DNA from: Aliiroseovarius crassostreae
Lineage (GTDB): Bacteria > Pseudomonadota > Alphaproteobacteria > Rhodobacterales > Rhodobacteraceae
NCBI RefSeq assembly: GCF_001307765.1
Contig: NZ_LKBA01000025.1
Coordinates: forward strand, 62,001 to 126,000
Length of the DNA: 64,000 nucleotides
Direction of reading: 5' to 3'
The stretch's first letter is position 1. The number at the start of each line of letters is the position of its first letter. Below, piece by piece: positions 28,397 through 36,631 of the stretch. The position numbers and the translations under genes are program-made. Under the pieces are notes generated by a model. The model was not told where the DNA came from. It saw only the letters and a list, made by a program, of their open reading frames with translations, and ran no database searches.

Positions 28397-28912
28397 TTAA
28401 AGCTTGCTGTCTGCCACCCGCAGCTGACGGGCGCGGGTCAGAATCGCATCTTCGATCTGCCGCATCGCACTCGCGCTGGCCGGACCGCCGCGCGTATACA
28501 TGGCAACCGTCAACGACCGCGCATCAAGCGCCGGGTCCTTCACATAAACCGTGGCCTTATAGCTTGAACCGCTGCCGGGCGGGCGACCGTAATCAAACAC
28601 GATGATGCCTGTGAACGGGTCAGCTGCCTTGACCGGCATGAAATCCAGAACTTCCAGCGCCGCGTTCCAGATATACTTGTTGACCTCAACCGTGGTGTTC
28701 GGATCATCCACATTGGCAAACAGACTCCAGGCCGTTTCCCGCTCTTGGGCTTTTTCCGGCGCATGGCGCAGCCCGTCCTGCTTGGCCCCGGTCTTGCCCG
28801 ACCCGCCAAAGATATTGCCAGATCCGATAGATCCGTTGCCGCCCCCACATGCCGACAATGCGACCAAGGCGACCAAAGATACACCAAGAATAGATTTCCG
28901 CAGGTTGCTCAT
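28397..28912 (-). CDS. DUF3576-family lipoprotein
   Basis: This 171-aa protein has a lipoprotein signal (LGVSLVALVALSACGGG, lipobox LSAC). A low-complexity Gly/Ser linker follows, then a domain with NKYIWNAALEVLDFMPVKAA, DPFTGIIVFDYGRPPGSGSS and YKATVYVKDPALDARSLTV, which matches DUF3576 of alphaproteobacteria. It is probably outer-membrane anchored and its role is not known. A -10-like TATACT lies on the minus strand near 28953-28948. The ATG at 28912 is preferred to a TTG one codon upstream. Confidence 0.9.
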   Translation of the reverse strand: MSNLRKSILGVSLVALVALSACGGGNGSIGSGNIFGGSGKTGAKQDGLRHAPEKAQERETAWSLFANVDDPNTTVEVNKYIWNAALEVLDFMPVKAADPFTGIIVFDYGRPPGSGSSYKATVYVKDPALDARSLTVAMYTRGGPASASAMRQIEDAILTRARQLRVADSKL

Positions 28913-29279
28913 CAAAACGCCCCGTTCCTGTAAAGTCTCTTTTTGTTAGTATATAAGCCCCCTTGGGCGAGCAAGCGTTTTCCCCGGAAACAGCGCGCCA
29001 GCCCCGGCGTCATTCTGCTCAGCTGATTCCATTTTTGGAAACCTGCCGGCCAATCCGGGCCAAACGGCGTTTCCACCGGTTTATTTCCGATTGTTTCAGG
29101 CATTTCCGGCGTGGCGTGAGGAAACTGTGGCAAAGAAGCACCAACACTCCGACCAAACCACCCATCGCGGGTCACCGTGCTTGCAATGACCGCCGGGAAG
29201 GGGAAAAACACGCTCATACTCAATTCGGATCCCCCGTTTTGAGGTGCACTCTTAAAAAAATATCATGAGGGAAACCGAA
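28913..29279. other. Divergent promoter region before the porin gene
   Basis: This space of about 367 bp separates the DUF3576 lipoprotein (leftward) from the porin (rightward). The left end carries the lipoprotein promoter. The right end has a GAGGGAAACC ribosome site and a short A run near 29254-29260. No small gene was convincing here. Confidence 0.55.
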
Positions 29280-30215
29280 ATGAAAAAGATCCTTATTGCT
29301 ACGACCGCACTCGTTGCAACCACTGGCTACGCCGCTGCCGACATCAACCTGTCGGGTGCTGCTGCTGCTGGTTTCCAATACTTCGACACCGACATCGTCG
29401 AAGAAAAAGTGGTCACTCACTTTGACTACACCCTGACCATCGCAATGTCGGGTGAAACCGACGGTGGCCTGACCTTCGGTACCGACCTGACCATTACCGG
29501 CTCCGATACGGGTACTCTGAACGGTGGCGACCTGGTTGCTTACATCGAAGGCGGCTTCGGCAAGTTCTCGGCTGGTAACGTTGGTTCGGCTGTTGACGCA
29601 ACCCTCGGCCTGGGCGATCTGGGCTTCGACGGTCTGGGCACCGACAATGTTGCTGAAACGCTTGTTGATTACAACGACCAAGGTAGCCTGATGTACAAAG
29701 GCACCTTCGGCGATTTCGCTGTGGCTGCTTCGTACAACATGTCGGTTGACGGCCTCGACCCGAACGTCGGTGACAAGGCAAACGAATTCTCGATCGCAGC
29801 CACCTACAACATGGGCGACTACGACTTCGGTCTGGGTTATGACGAGCGCGGCGACACGTTCACCGTGAAAGCTGGCGCAAACGTTTCCGGCTTCGACATC
29901 GACGCTCTGTTCTCGAAGGGTGAAGTGGTTGCTAACACTAAAGTCAAATTTGCCGGTATGGTGCTCGACACTACTCTGGCGGACACTGACGTAACCGCTT
30001 GGGGTCTGACCGCTGGCTACACCATGGGTGCAACCACCGTGACCGCTGCTTACTCGAATGCTGACTTCGATGGCGCCGAACTCGACATCTACGGTGTAGG
30101 CGTTGCCTATGACCTGGGTGGCGGCGCTAAAGTTAAAGGCGGCGTTGCATCGGTTGGCTTTGATGGTGGCGATCGCACCACCGTTGCTGACCTCGGCATC
30201 ACCATGTCGTTCTAA
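29280..30215 (+). CDS. Outer-membrane porin (Rhodobacter type)
   Basis: This 311-aa protein has a signal peptide MKKILIATTALVATTGYAAA cleaved before ADINLSG. Alternating beta strands rich in aromatic and acidic residues follow (FDYTLTIAMSGETDGGLTFG), and it ends in phenylalanine (GITMSF), the outer-membrane insertion signal. It should form a trimeric 16-stranded channel for small solutes. Codon use favours GCT, GGT and GTT far more than neighbours do, as expected of a very highly expressed gene. A strong terminator follows. Confidence 0.93.
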   Translation: MKKILIATTALVATTGYAAADINLSGAAAAGFQYFDTDIVEEKVVTHFDYTLTIAMSGETDGGLTFGTDLTITGSDTGTLNGGDLVAYIEGGFGKFSAGNVGSAVDATLGLGDLGFDGLGTDNVAETLVDYNDQGSLMYKGTFGDFAVAASYNMSVDGLDPNVGDKANEFSIAATYNMGDYDFGLGYDERGDTFTVKAGANVSGFDIDALFSKGEVVANTKVKFAGMVLDTTLADTDVTAWGLTAGYTMGATTVTAAYSNADFDGAELDIYGVGVAYDLGGGAKVKGGVASVGFDGGDRTTVADLGITMSF

Positions 30216-30237
30216 TCCTCACGGATTATTACGAGGG

Positions 30238-30268
30238 AAGAGCGGGCCTTGTGCCCGCTCTTTTCTTT
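30238..30268 (+). terminator. Intrinsic terminator of the porin gene
   Basis: AAGAGCGGGC (30238-30247) pairs perfectly with GCCCGCTCTT (30253-30262) across a 5-nt loop and is followed by TTTTCTTTT. Confidence 0.9.
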
Positions 30269-30308
30269 TGGGAGATGTGGAAAAACAGATACACACATGA
30301 GGTCCCCC

Positions 30309-30965
30309 ATGCCCCTTGCTGACATTCAGGCCCGCATCACCAAAGAAGAAACCCGCCTTGGCCGCGCCCCCGGTTCGACCCGGCTGATCGCCGTGTCAAA
30401 GGTCCAGCCGCTTGATCGCGTGGTTGCGGTGCTCGACCAGGGGCACCGGGTCTTTGGCGAAAACAAGGTGCAGGAAGCCGCCGGGAAATGGCCGGATCTG
30501 AAAGCGCGATATGACGGGGTCGAACTGCACCTCATCGGTCCGCTGCAAACCAACAAGACACGACAGGCCATGGATCTGTTCGACGTGATCCATTCCGTCG
30601 ACCGCCCGAAACTCGCCAAGACCATCGCGCGAATCGCCGGGGAAACAGGGCGCTGCCCGCGTCTGATGATCCAGGTGAATACCGGCGAAGAAGACCAAAA
30701 AGCCGGGGTGCTGCCCGCCGAGGCCGATGCATTCATCGCCGAATGCCGCGCGCTTGGCTTGCCTGTTGAGGGATTGATGTGCATCCCGCCCGCCAACGAA
30801 GAGCCCAGCCTGCATTTCGCCCTGCTCGCCAAAATCGCCGCGCGCAATGACCTGCCGGAACTGTCCATGGGCATGAGCGGTGATTTCGAACGCGCCATCG
30901 GCCAGGGGGCCACCTATGTGCGGGTCGGCTCCGCCATTTTTGGCGAACGCGACAGCCACGCCTGA
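30309..30965 (+). CDS. YggS/PROSC-family PLP homeostasis protein
   Basis: This 218-aa fold-type III PLP protein contains RLIAVSKVQPLDRVVAVLDQ (PLP-binding lysine in AVSK), FGENKVQEA, HLIGPLQTNK, LMIQVNTGEEDQKAG, and ends with LSMGMSGDFERAIGQGATYV and RVGSAIFGER. Members buffer pyridoxal phosphate and affect amino-acid homeostasis without a known catalytic reaction. The start at 30309 follows GAGGT. The 20 upstream open codons run through the porin terminator and were rejected. Confidence 0.93.
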   Translation: MPLADIQARITKEETRLGRAPGSTRLIAVSKVQPLDRVVAVLDQGHRVFGENKVQEAAGKWPDLKARYDGVELHLIGPLQTNKTRQAMDLFDVIHSVDRPKLAKTIARIAGETGRCPRLMIQVNTGEEDQKAGVLPAEADAFIAECRALGLPVEGLMCIPPANEEPSLHFALLAKIAARNDLPELSMGMSGDFERAIGQGATYVRVGSAIFGERDSHA

Positions 30966-31030
30966 TCCCCTCTTTTTCTGGTCCTCAATATCCCGGGGTG
31001 AGCGGCAAAGCCGCGAGGGGCAGCGCCCCT
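30966..31030 (+). repeat. REP-like repeat, family B
   Basis: The copy begins at the yggS-like stop with CCCTCTTTTTCTGGTCCTCA, then ATATCCCGGGGTGAGCGGC, an inner hairpin GCGGCAAAGCCGC, and GAGGGGCAGCGCCCC. Confidence 0.72.
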
Positions 31031-31108
31031 TTCAGGTTCACCAACAGCGCGCCGAAGCAAAAGCGCAGGCGCCCCGGGTGCAGGTCGCCCATGACTGGAA
31101 AACATATC

Positions 31109-31627
31109 TTACCGCACAAGGATGCGGCTATCCGCCTGCCAGCGGGCAAGGATCCAGCTAAGGTCGTTCGCCGCAAAAGCAATGCAGCCCGCTGTTGGAA
31201 ACCGCGGACGACGCCAGTTATGCACAAACAGGGCAGACCCCTTTCCCGGCACGGCGTCAGGCCAGTTCTGATCCGAAATCAGGCAAACATCATAAAGCGG
31301 GGCCGCCATGCGAAGCTGTTCATGGCTGTGCGAATAGCGCAAAGCGCGGACCGGGTGATTGTAATTCGAATCATCAGGATCATCTGACCAAAGGTCCCAC
31401 GGACCGATCGGACGCAAAGGCAGGGGGCAGGCCGGTCGCGCGCGCCGATCCGCCCGATAGAGGCCGGCCGCAAGCTCCCAGATCCCGCGCGGTGTGGCGC
31501 CATCCCCCTCCCGCTTGTCATCGGTCATACCGCCACGCCCGATGGAGCAGGGAATGCTGCGCCCCATGAACCGTGCGCCCCAGCGGGTGACCAGCATGTC
31601 ATGCCGACGTGGCAGCAGGCGCGTCAC
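31109..31627 (-). CDS. L,D-transpeptidase (YkuD-fold) family protein
   Basis: This 172-aa protein has no clear signal peptide. It shows the catalytic pocket GKGSALFVHNWRRPRFPTAG followed by CIAF, a variant of the H...S/T-x-G-C motif in which the cysteine is the nucleophile. It also carries GATPRGIWEL, the usual substrate-side segment. Members cross-link or trim peptidoglycan peptides. Lack of an export signal suggests a cytoplasmic or non-classical site, or a start further upstream that is not visible. The GTG start overlaps the ribA stop by 4 bp. Confidence 0.82.
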   Translation of the reverse strand: MTRLLPRRHDMLVTRWGARFMGRSIPCSIGRGGMTDDKREGDGATPRGIWELAAGLYRADRRARPACPLPLRPIGPWDLWSDDPDDSNYNHPVRALRYSHSHEQLRMAAPLYDVCLISDQNWPDAVPGKGSALFVHNWRRPRFPTAGCIAFAANDLSWILARWQADSRILVR

Positions 31628-32715
31628 AGGATATGCCCGGATTTGCGCGCCTTGGTGGCGAGGTAAGCGGCGTTATGTGCCCCTTCTCCCACTTTCAGCG
31701 GCACACGCTCGCTCACCTCGATCCCGGTGGCCTGCATCATCTCAACTTTGCGCGGGTTGTTGGTCATCAGCCGCACGGCAGAAAATCCCATGGTCTTGAG
31801 GATCTCTGACCCGATGCCGAAATTGCGCTCGTCATCCTCGAACCCCAGCCGGTGGTTGGCTTCGACCGTGTCAAACCCCTGATCCTGCAACGAATAGGCG
31901 CGCATCTTGTTGGCAAGCCCAATGCCGCGCCCTTCCTGGTTGAGGTAAAGCAGCACCCCGGCGCCGGCGTCCCCCATCCGGCGCAAGGCAGTGTTCAGCT
32001 GCGGGCCGCAGTCACATTTCAGACTGCCCAGAACGTCACCGGTAAAACAGGCGGAATGCAGCCGTGCCAGAACCGGTTTATCGCGCGGCGGGCGCCCGAT
32101 TTCGATTGCGTAATGTTCCTCGCGCCCGTCTACGGGGCGGAAAATATGCAGACGTCCCGCTTCTGAGGCCGCCATCGGCAGGCGTGCATGAACAATGGGC
32201 ATAAGGTTCAGCGCCGCCACATGATCATCGGTGAGCTTCAGCACGGTGAGAAGATGGGTGCGGGCCAGCTCTTCAGCCTCTTCAATCTCGACCACCAACG
32301 CGGCGGGCAGGAGCTGTGCGGATTTTGTCAGGGCCACGGCCTGCGCCTCAAGCCCGTCCTCGCCACCACGTTTTGTATTGAGCGGGCCCTTCATCGGGTG
32401 GGTCAGGTCGTCGGCCGGGTCGGCAATGGCGGCGATCCAGCGGGTGTCCGCATCCTCCGGCAGCGTCACACGGGCAACCTTGTCAGAATAGGCGCGGGCC
32501 TTGAGCGTCTCGGCGCGGCGAGTGGTGATCGCCAGCACCGGATCGCCCAACCCACGCAATTCGCGCAGGCGGGCGCTGGCCAGTGTCTCGGCCGCCGCGG
32601 CAATGACGGCGCGGCCATTTTGCATGAGCACCACCGGCACCCCCATGCGCAGATCGGCACGGGCGCGGGCAATCAATTCGTTCAGATCCGGGATCAGGTC
32701 CGCAAAACGGGTCAT
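31624..32715 (-). CDS. ribA: GTP cyclohydrolase II with N-terminal extension
   Basis: This 363-aa protein has a RibA catalytic domain in its C-terminal half. The zinc ligands are in CFTGDVLGSLKCDCG (C-x10-C-x-C), followed by LNQEGRGIGLANKMRAYSLQ, and it ends GVEVSER-like. It converts GTP to the first riboflavin precursor. The N-terminal 150 residues (LRMGVPVVLMQNGRAVIAAA) resemble a degenerate DHBP-synthase-like domain seen in many alphaproteobacterial RibA proteins, without its catalytic acidic cluster. It is transcribed with the L,D-transpeptidase gene. Confidence 0.93.
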   Translation of the reverse strand: MTRFADLIPDLNELIARARADLRMGVPVVLMQNGRAVIAAAAETLASARLRELRGLGDPVLAITTRRAETLKARAYSDKVARVTLPEDADTRWIAAIADPADDLTHPMKGPLNTKRGGEDGLEAQAVALTKSAQLLPAALVVEIEEAEELARTHLLTVLKLTDDHVAALNLMPIVHARLPMAASEAGRLHIFRPVDGREEHYAIEIGRPPRDKPVLARLHSACFTGDVLGSLKCDCGPQLNTALRRMGDAGAGVLLYLNQEGRGIGLANKMRAYSLQDQGFDTVEANHRLGFEDDERNFGIGSEILKTMGFSAVRLMTNNPRKVEMMQATGIEVSERVPLKVGEGAHNAAYLATKARKSGHIL

Positions 32716-32963
32716 GGGGCACTCCTTGCGCCCATATTTAGGGGCTTGGCGGGATAAGGGAAACGGCTTTTCAAGGTTTTTGCATCAGATTGCCGGGGCG
32801 GGACGCAATGAATTGAAACATTTCCCACGAAATTATCGCCCCCTGGACACGAGGGCGTGAAGGATCTGTTGCAATGCTTGTCAAACCCGTGTGTGGGGCA
32901 CATGTCTTGGGAAACGCAATCGTGATTGCTGCCGTGATCGGCCCAACAAAAAGGGAGAGCGAA

Positions 32964-33650
32964 ATGTCGAACCTGAAGAAGATCCTGCTGGTGGATGATG
33001 ATGAGGACCTGCGCGAGGCGCTCGCAGAACAGCTTTTGATGACGGAAGAGTTCGACGTGTTCGAGGCGGGCAATGGCGCCGAGGCGATCGTGAAGGCGAA
33101 AGAGGCGATCTATGAGCTGGTGATTCTCGATGTGGGGCTGCCGGACACCGATGGGCGAGAGCTGTGCCGGGTGATGCGCAAGCAGGGGGTGAAATGTCCG
33201 GTGGTTATGCTGACCGGCCATGATACCGATGCTGACACCATTCTGGGGCTGGATGCCGGTGCCAATGATTACGTGACCAAACCGTTCAAATTCCCGGTGC
33301 TTCTGGCGCGTATCCGCGCCCAGCTGCGCCAGCATGAACAATCCGAAGATGCCGTGTTCCAGCTTGGGCCGTATACGTTCAAACCTGCCACGAAAATGCT
33401 GATCACCGAGGATGATCGCAAGATCCGCCTGACGGAAAAAGAAACCAACATCTTGAAATTTCTCTATCGCGCCACAGATGGTGTAGTGCCCCGTGATGTG
33501 CTGTTGCACGAGGTCTGGGGCTATAATGCGGGTGTGACCACGCACACGCTTGAGACACATATCTACCGGCTGCGCCAGAAGATCGAACCCGATCCCTCGA
33601 ATGCGCGCATTCTGGTGACCGAAAGCGGTGGCTATCGCCTGAACGGCTGA
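32964..33650 (+). CDS. OmpR-type response regulator, CenR-like
   Basis: This 228-aa protein has a receiver domain with acidic residues 11-13, phospho-acceptor Asp56 (LVILDVGLP), Thr84 and Lys106. A winged-helix DNA-binding domain ends with HTLETHIYRLRQKIEPDPSN. The receiver sequence strongly resembles the CenR regulators of alphaproteobacteria, which control envelope functions. No histidine kinase gene is adjacent, also typical of CenR. The start follows AGGGAGAGC, and 30 upstream codons were rejected. A strong terminator lies downstream. Confidence 0.9.
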   Translation: MSNLKKILLVDDDEDLREALAEQLLMTEEFDVFEAGNGAEAIVKAKEAIYELVILDVGLPDTDGRELCRVMRKQGVKCPVVMLTGHDTDADTILGLDAGANDYVTKPFKFPVLLARIRAQLRQHEQSEDAVFQLGPYTFKPATKMLITEDDRKIRLTEKETNILKFLYRATDGVVPRDVLLHEVWGYNAGVTTHTLETHIYRLRQKIEPDPSNARILVTESGGYRLNG

Positions 33651-33734
33651 TTTGCCTCCCAAAACCTCCCCCGTGCCGGGGCGTGCATTTCTGTTGATCG
33701 GATATGCATAACGGCACATCCTCCCTGTCAGACT

Positions 33735-33764
33735 GCCCGGGCCTTCGTGCCCGGGCTTTTTTTT
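33735..33764 (+). terminator. Intrinsic terminator of the response-regulator gene
   Basis: GCCCGGGC (33735-33742) pairs with GCCCGGGC (33749-33756) over a 6-nt loop and is followed by eight T residues. Confidence 0.93.
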
Positions 33765-33807
33765 CGTCGGGCCATTTGTGGTATTGTTGGCGGCGGAGGA
33801 TTTTCAG

Positions 33808-33885
33808 ATGTCTATTGAACTGACCAAAGTGCGCCAGCCTGATGAGATTACCGCGGTGCGGGCGCTGGCTGGGATCAGGTGTTGA
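33808..33885 (+). pseudogene. Truncated N-terminus of a GNAT-like gene
   Basis: A GGAGGA ribosome site precedes ATG 33808, which opens a 25-residue peptide, MSIELTKVRQPDEITAVRAL then AGIRC. This looks like the first beta strand and helix of a GNAT acetyltransferase. It ends in a stop that overlaps the 3' end of the convergent VIT-family gene. The rest of the gene is absent, so a deletion joining the two loci is the simplest reading. The family call rests on only 25 residues. Confidence 0.4.
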
Positions 33886-34585
33886 ACAATGTTCCCACGC
33901 CATAAGCCAGCGCCGCGGCGGCCCCTCCGATCAACAGCGTTTCCCCGGCCGAGCGCCACCAAGGGCTAAGTGACCAGTGGCTTTTCAGCGCGCCGATGGC
34001 AAAGAAGCTCGCCATGGTCATCCAGGCAGAAAGGGTAAAAGCCCCCTCCAGCCGGAAGATGAATGGCAGAAGCGGGACCATGCCCGCGACCAGAAATGCC
34101 AGAAAGGTTGTGGTGGCAGAGCGCAGGGGATTGGGATCCAGCCCGCCCAGCCCATATTCCCCTTCCATCATCAGGGTGATCCAGCGGTCCCGGTTTTGGG
34201 TGACCGCATCGGTCGCCTCGTCCAGAATGTGGTCCGACAGGCCCTTCTGGGCCAGAATCTCGCGCACCTCGCGCCATTCGCCCTCGGGATTGGTGGCGAT
34301 GTGATGCTCTTCGATCTTGCGCAGGCGGCGATAATTGTCCTGTTCCGCCTTGGAGCCGGAATAGGCGGCGGCGGCCATGGAAAACCCATCGGCCAGCACA
34401 TTGGCCAGCCCGAGGATCACGATGATGAGGGGGGACAGCCCGGCACCCGCCACACCGGCCACAACGGCAAAGGTCGTGACGGATCCGTCAATGGCGCCAT
34501 AAACCGCATCGCGCAGAACGCCGCGCCCGGGTGGGGCGCCTATGCGGGCGGCGATTTCCTGTGGGCTGTGGCCATGCTCTGACAT
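33875..34585 (-). CDS. VIT1/CCC1-family transporter
   Basis: This 236-aa membrane protein begins RDAVYGAIDGSVTTFAVVAG and VLGLANVLADGFSMAAAAY, the signature first helices of the vacuolar-iron-transporter family. A cytosolic loop with acidic residues (EEHHIATNPEGEWREVREIL) follows, then three C-terminal helices. Members export or store Fe2+ or Mn2+. The acidic loop is the metal-binding domain in plant VIT1. The 3' end abuts a truncated plus-strand gene fragment. Confidence 0.88.
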   Translation of the reverse strand: MSEHGHSPQEIAARIGAPPGRGVLRDAVYGAIDGSVTTFAVVAGVAGAGLSPLIIVILGLANVLADGFSMAAAAYSGSKAEQDNYRRLRKIEEHHIATNPEGEWREVREILAQKGLSDHILDEATDAVTQNRDRWITLMMEGEYGLGGLDPNPLRSATTTFLAFLVAGMVPLLPFIFRLEGAFTLSAWMTMASFFAIGALKSHWSLSPWWRSAGETLLIGGAAAALAYGVGTLFNT

Positions 34586-34677
34586 GCGGCACCTCTTTTG
34601 CGTCCAGTCTGAGGGGCCGCGCCGCCACGTGCCTTAAGGCAGATCAAGCAGGGCGGGATTGTTGTGTCCGCGCGGCG

Positions 34678-35142
34678 TCACTCCTCCGGCCTCACCGCCT
34701 CATCCCCCATCAGGTAGCGGGGGCCGGCGCCCTTATCCGCCGCCACGTCATCGGGGTTATAGAGCGCGCAGCGATCCAGCGAGAGGCAGCCGCAGCCGAT
34801 GCAGCCGTCGAGCTTGTCTCTGAGACGCGTGAGAGCGGCGATTTGTTCGTCCAGTTCGGCGCGGAAATCTTGCGAGATTACGGTCCAATCCTTGGCCGTG
34901 GGGGTGCGATTTTTCGGCAACCGGCCCAGCACCTCGCGGATACGGTCTAGCGAAAAGCCGAATTTCTGCGCGATCATCACGAAGCTCAGACGCCGAATAT
35001 CTGACCGCAGAAACCGCCGCTGCCCACCCGCATTGCGTTCCGGGGCAACCAGCCCCTGGGTTTCATAATAGCGGATCGCGGACACGGCGAGCCCGGTGCG
35101 GTTGGCCAATGTGCCGATCGAAATCTCGTTCCTGCGCTCCAT
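34678..35142 (-). CDS. soxR: Redox-sensitive activator SoxR
   Basis: This 154-aa MerR-family regulator has an N-terminal winged helix (ISIGTLANRTGLAVSAIRYY) and a dimerisation helix. The [2Fe-2S] cluster loop has Cys114, 117, 119 and 125 (C-x2-C-x-C-x5-C). Oxidation of the cluster by redox-cycling compounds activates transcription at promoters with long spacers. There is no soxS here. In non-enteric bacteria SoxR directly activates a few genes, and the divergent VOC-family gene is the obvious target. Confidence 0.95.
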   Translation of the reverse strand: MERRNEISIGTLANRTGLAVSAIRYYETQGLVAPERNAGGQRRFLRSDIRRLSFVMIAQKFGFSLDRIREVLGRLPKNRTPTAKDWTVISQDFRAELDEQIAALTRLRDKLDGCIGCGCLSLDRCALYNPDDVAADKGAGPRYLMGDEAVRPEE

Positions 35143-35168
35143 GAGGGTCTCCGAAAGAAATAGCTTGA

Positions 35169-35186
35169 GCTAAAGTTAGCTTTAGG
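35169..35186. promoter_or_regulatory. SoxR box
   Basis: GCTAAAGTTAGCTTTAGG matches 14 of 18 positions of the classical SoxR site CCTCAAGTTAACTTGAGG and keeps the dyad. It lies between soxR and the divergent VOC gene, where a SoxR-type promoter spacer is expected. Confidence 0.75.
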
Positions 35187-35224
35187 AATTATCAACCGAG
35201 TCGCAACGAAAAAAGGAGGCCAAA

Positions 35225-35602
35225 ATGGCAAATCTAGAGCATGTGAATGTGACCGTATCCGACCCCAAAGCAACCGCCGCATGGCTGGGCGCGGTGTTTG
35301 GCTGGACCACCCGGTGGGAAGGCGACGCGATGTCGGGCGGATACACCGCGCATGTGGGCGACGAGGGGTCATATGTGGCGCTCTACACGCCCAATATCGC
35401 GATGAAGGATCCGCAGCATTCCTATACGACACGCGCTGGCCTGAACCATGTGGGGGTGGTTGTGGACGACATCGACGCGACCGAGGCGCGGGTGAAGGCC
35501 GCAGGGTTCACCCCGCACAACCACGCAGATTATGAACCGGGTAAACGGTTCTATTTCGACGATCATGATGGCGTGGAATGGGAAGTGGTGTCGTATAATT
35601 GA
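35225..35602 (+). CDS. VOC-family (glyoxalase/bleomycin-resistance fold) protein
   Basis: This 125-aa protein has a paired beta-alpha-beta-beta-beta layout: MANLEHVNVTVSDPKATAAW at the start, GLNHVGVVVDDIDATEARVK in the middle, and YFDDHDGVEWEVVSYN at the end. Conserved His and Glu positions suit metal binding. Substrates of this superfamily range from methylglyoxal adducts to antibiotics. The AAAGGAGG ribosome site is strong. A SoxR box in front suggests induction by redox-active compounds, so a role in detoxifying or binding such molecules is plausible. Confidence 0.88.
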   Translation: MANLEHVNVTVSDPKATAAWLGAVFGWTTRWEGDAMSGGYTAHVGDEGSYVALYTPNIAMKDPQHSYTTRAGLNHVGVVVDDIDATEARVKAAGFTPHNHADYEPGKRFYFDDHDGVEWEVVSYN

Positions 35603-35689
35603 TGAAATGGGGGCGGGGGAAACTCGCCCCTGTTCACCCTATGTCTCGCGGTGTAGGGTCGCACCAAACGCGCGAACCCGGAGGACGCC

Positions 35690-36478
35690 ATGAGCTTTAC
35701 CCTTGCCACCTGGAACATCAACTCGGTCCGCCTGCGCGAACCAATTGTGCTGAAACTGCTGGAGGAAGAAGCGCCGGATGTGCTGTGCCTGCAGGAATGC
35801 AAAAGCCCGGTTGACAAGATCCCGCTCGAAGGCTTCAGGGCGCTGGGCTACACCCACATGGTGGCGCGGGGGCAGAAGGGATATAACGGTGTCGCCATCC
35901 TGTCGCGCCTGCCGATGGTCGAGGCCGAAAGCTTTGACTTTGCCGATCTTGGTCATGCGCGCCACATTGCGGGGCAGCTGGAAAATGGGGTCACGATCCA
36001 CAATTTCTATGTCCCGGCGGGCGGCGATGTGCCGGATCGCGAGGTGAACGAGAAGTTTGGCCAGAAGCTTGATTACCTCGCAGAGATGCGGGACCATTTC
36101 GGGCGTGAGAAACCGCAGAAGTCGATCCTTGTAGGCGATCTGAACATCGCCCCGCGTGAAGATGATGTCTGGTCGCACAAGCAGCTTTTGAAGGTGGTCA
36201 GTCACACGCCGGTTGAGGTTGAGGCGCTGGGCGACGTGCAGGAGGCCGCAGGATGGATCGACATCACCCGGCAGGATATCCCCGAAGGGCAGCTTTATTC
36301 CTGGTGGTCCTATCGGGCGCGAGACTGGGAAGCGGCGGATAAAGGGCGCAGGCTGGACCATGTCTGGGCCACGCCGGATATTTCCAATGCCGGGCACGGA
36401 TCGCGGGTGTTGCGGGATGCGCGTGGCTGGGAAAAACCTTCGGATCACGCCCCTGTTTTTGCGAGCTTTGATCTGTAA
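35690..36478 (+). CDS. xthA: Exodeoxyribonuclease III
   Basis: This 262-aa EEP-fold nuclease has ATWNINSVR, LCLQECKSP (metal-binding Glu), GYNGVAILSR, ILVGDLNIAP, RRLDHVWAT and a final SDHAPVFASFDL, the complete ExoIII/AP-endonuclease active site. It repairs abasic sites and 3' blocks in DNA. It is probably transcribed alone. A family B repeat begins immediately after its stop codon. Confidence 0.95.
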   Translation: MSFTLATWNINSVRLREPIVLKLLEEEAPDVLCLQECKSPVDKIPLEGFRALGYTHMVARGQKGYNGVAILSRLPMVEAESFDFADLGHARHIAGQLENGVTIHNFYVPAGGDVPDREVNEKFGQKLDYLAEMRDHFGREKPQKSILVGDLNIAPREDDVWSHKQLLKVVSHTPVEVEALGDVQEAAGWIDITRQDIPEGQLYSWWSYRARDWEAADKGRRLDHVWATPDISNAGHGSRVLRDARGWEKPSDHAPVFASFDL

Positions 36479-36538
36479 GGGGCGCTGCCCCTCGCCTCTT
36501 CGAGGCTCACCCCGAGGTATTTTCAGCAAGAAAAAAGC
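36479..36538 (-). repeat. REP-like repeat, family B, inverted orientation
   Basis: Read on the minus strand it gives TTTTTTCTTGCTGAAAATAC, CTCGGGGTGAGCC, an inner hairpin CTCGAAGAGGCG, and AGGGGCAGCGCCCC. It starts directly after the xthA stop. Confidence 0.72.
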
Positions 36539-36631
36539 CCGGTTCCGGGGGTGGCCCTTGCATGGCGTGTGGGGTTGCGCCATCTAAGGAGCAACGCAAG
36601 ACCGTTTATCGGAACATAAGGATGCATTGTC

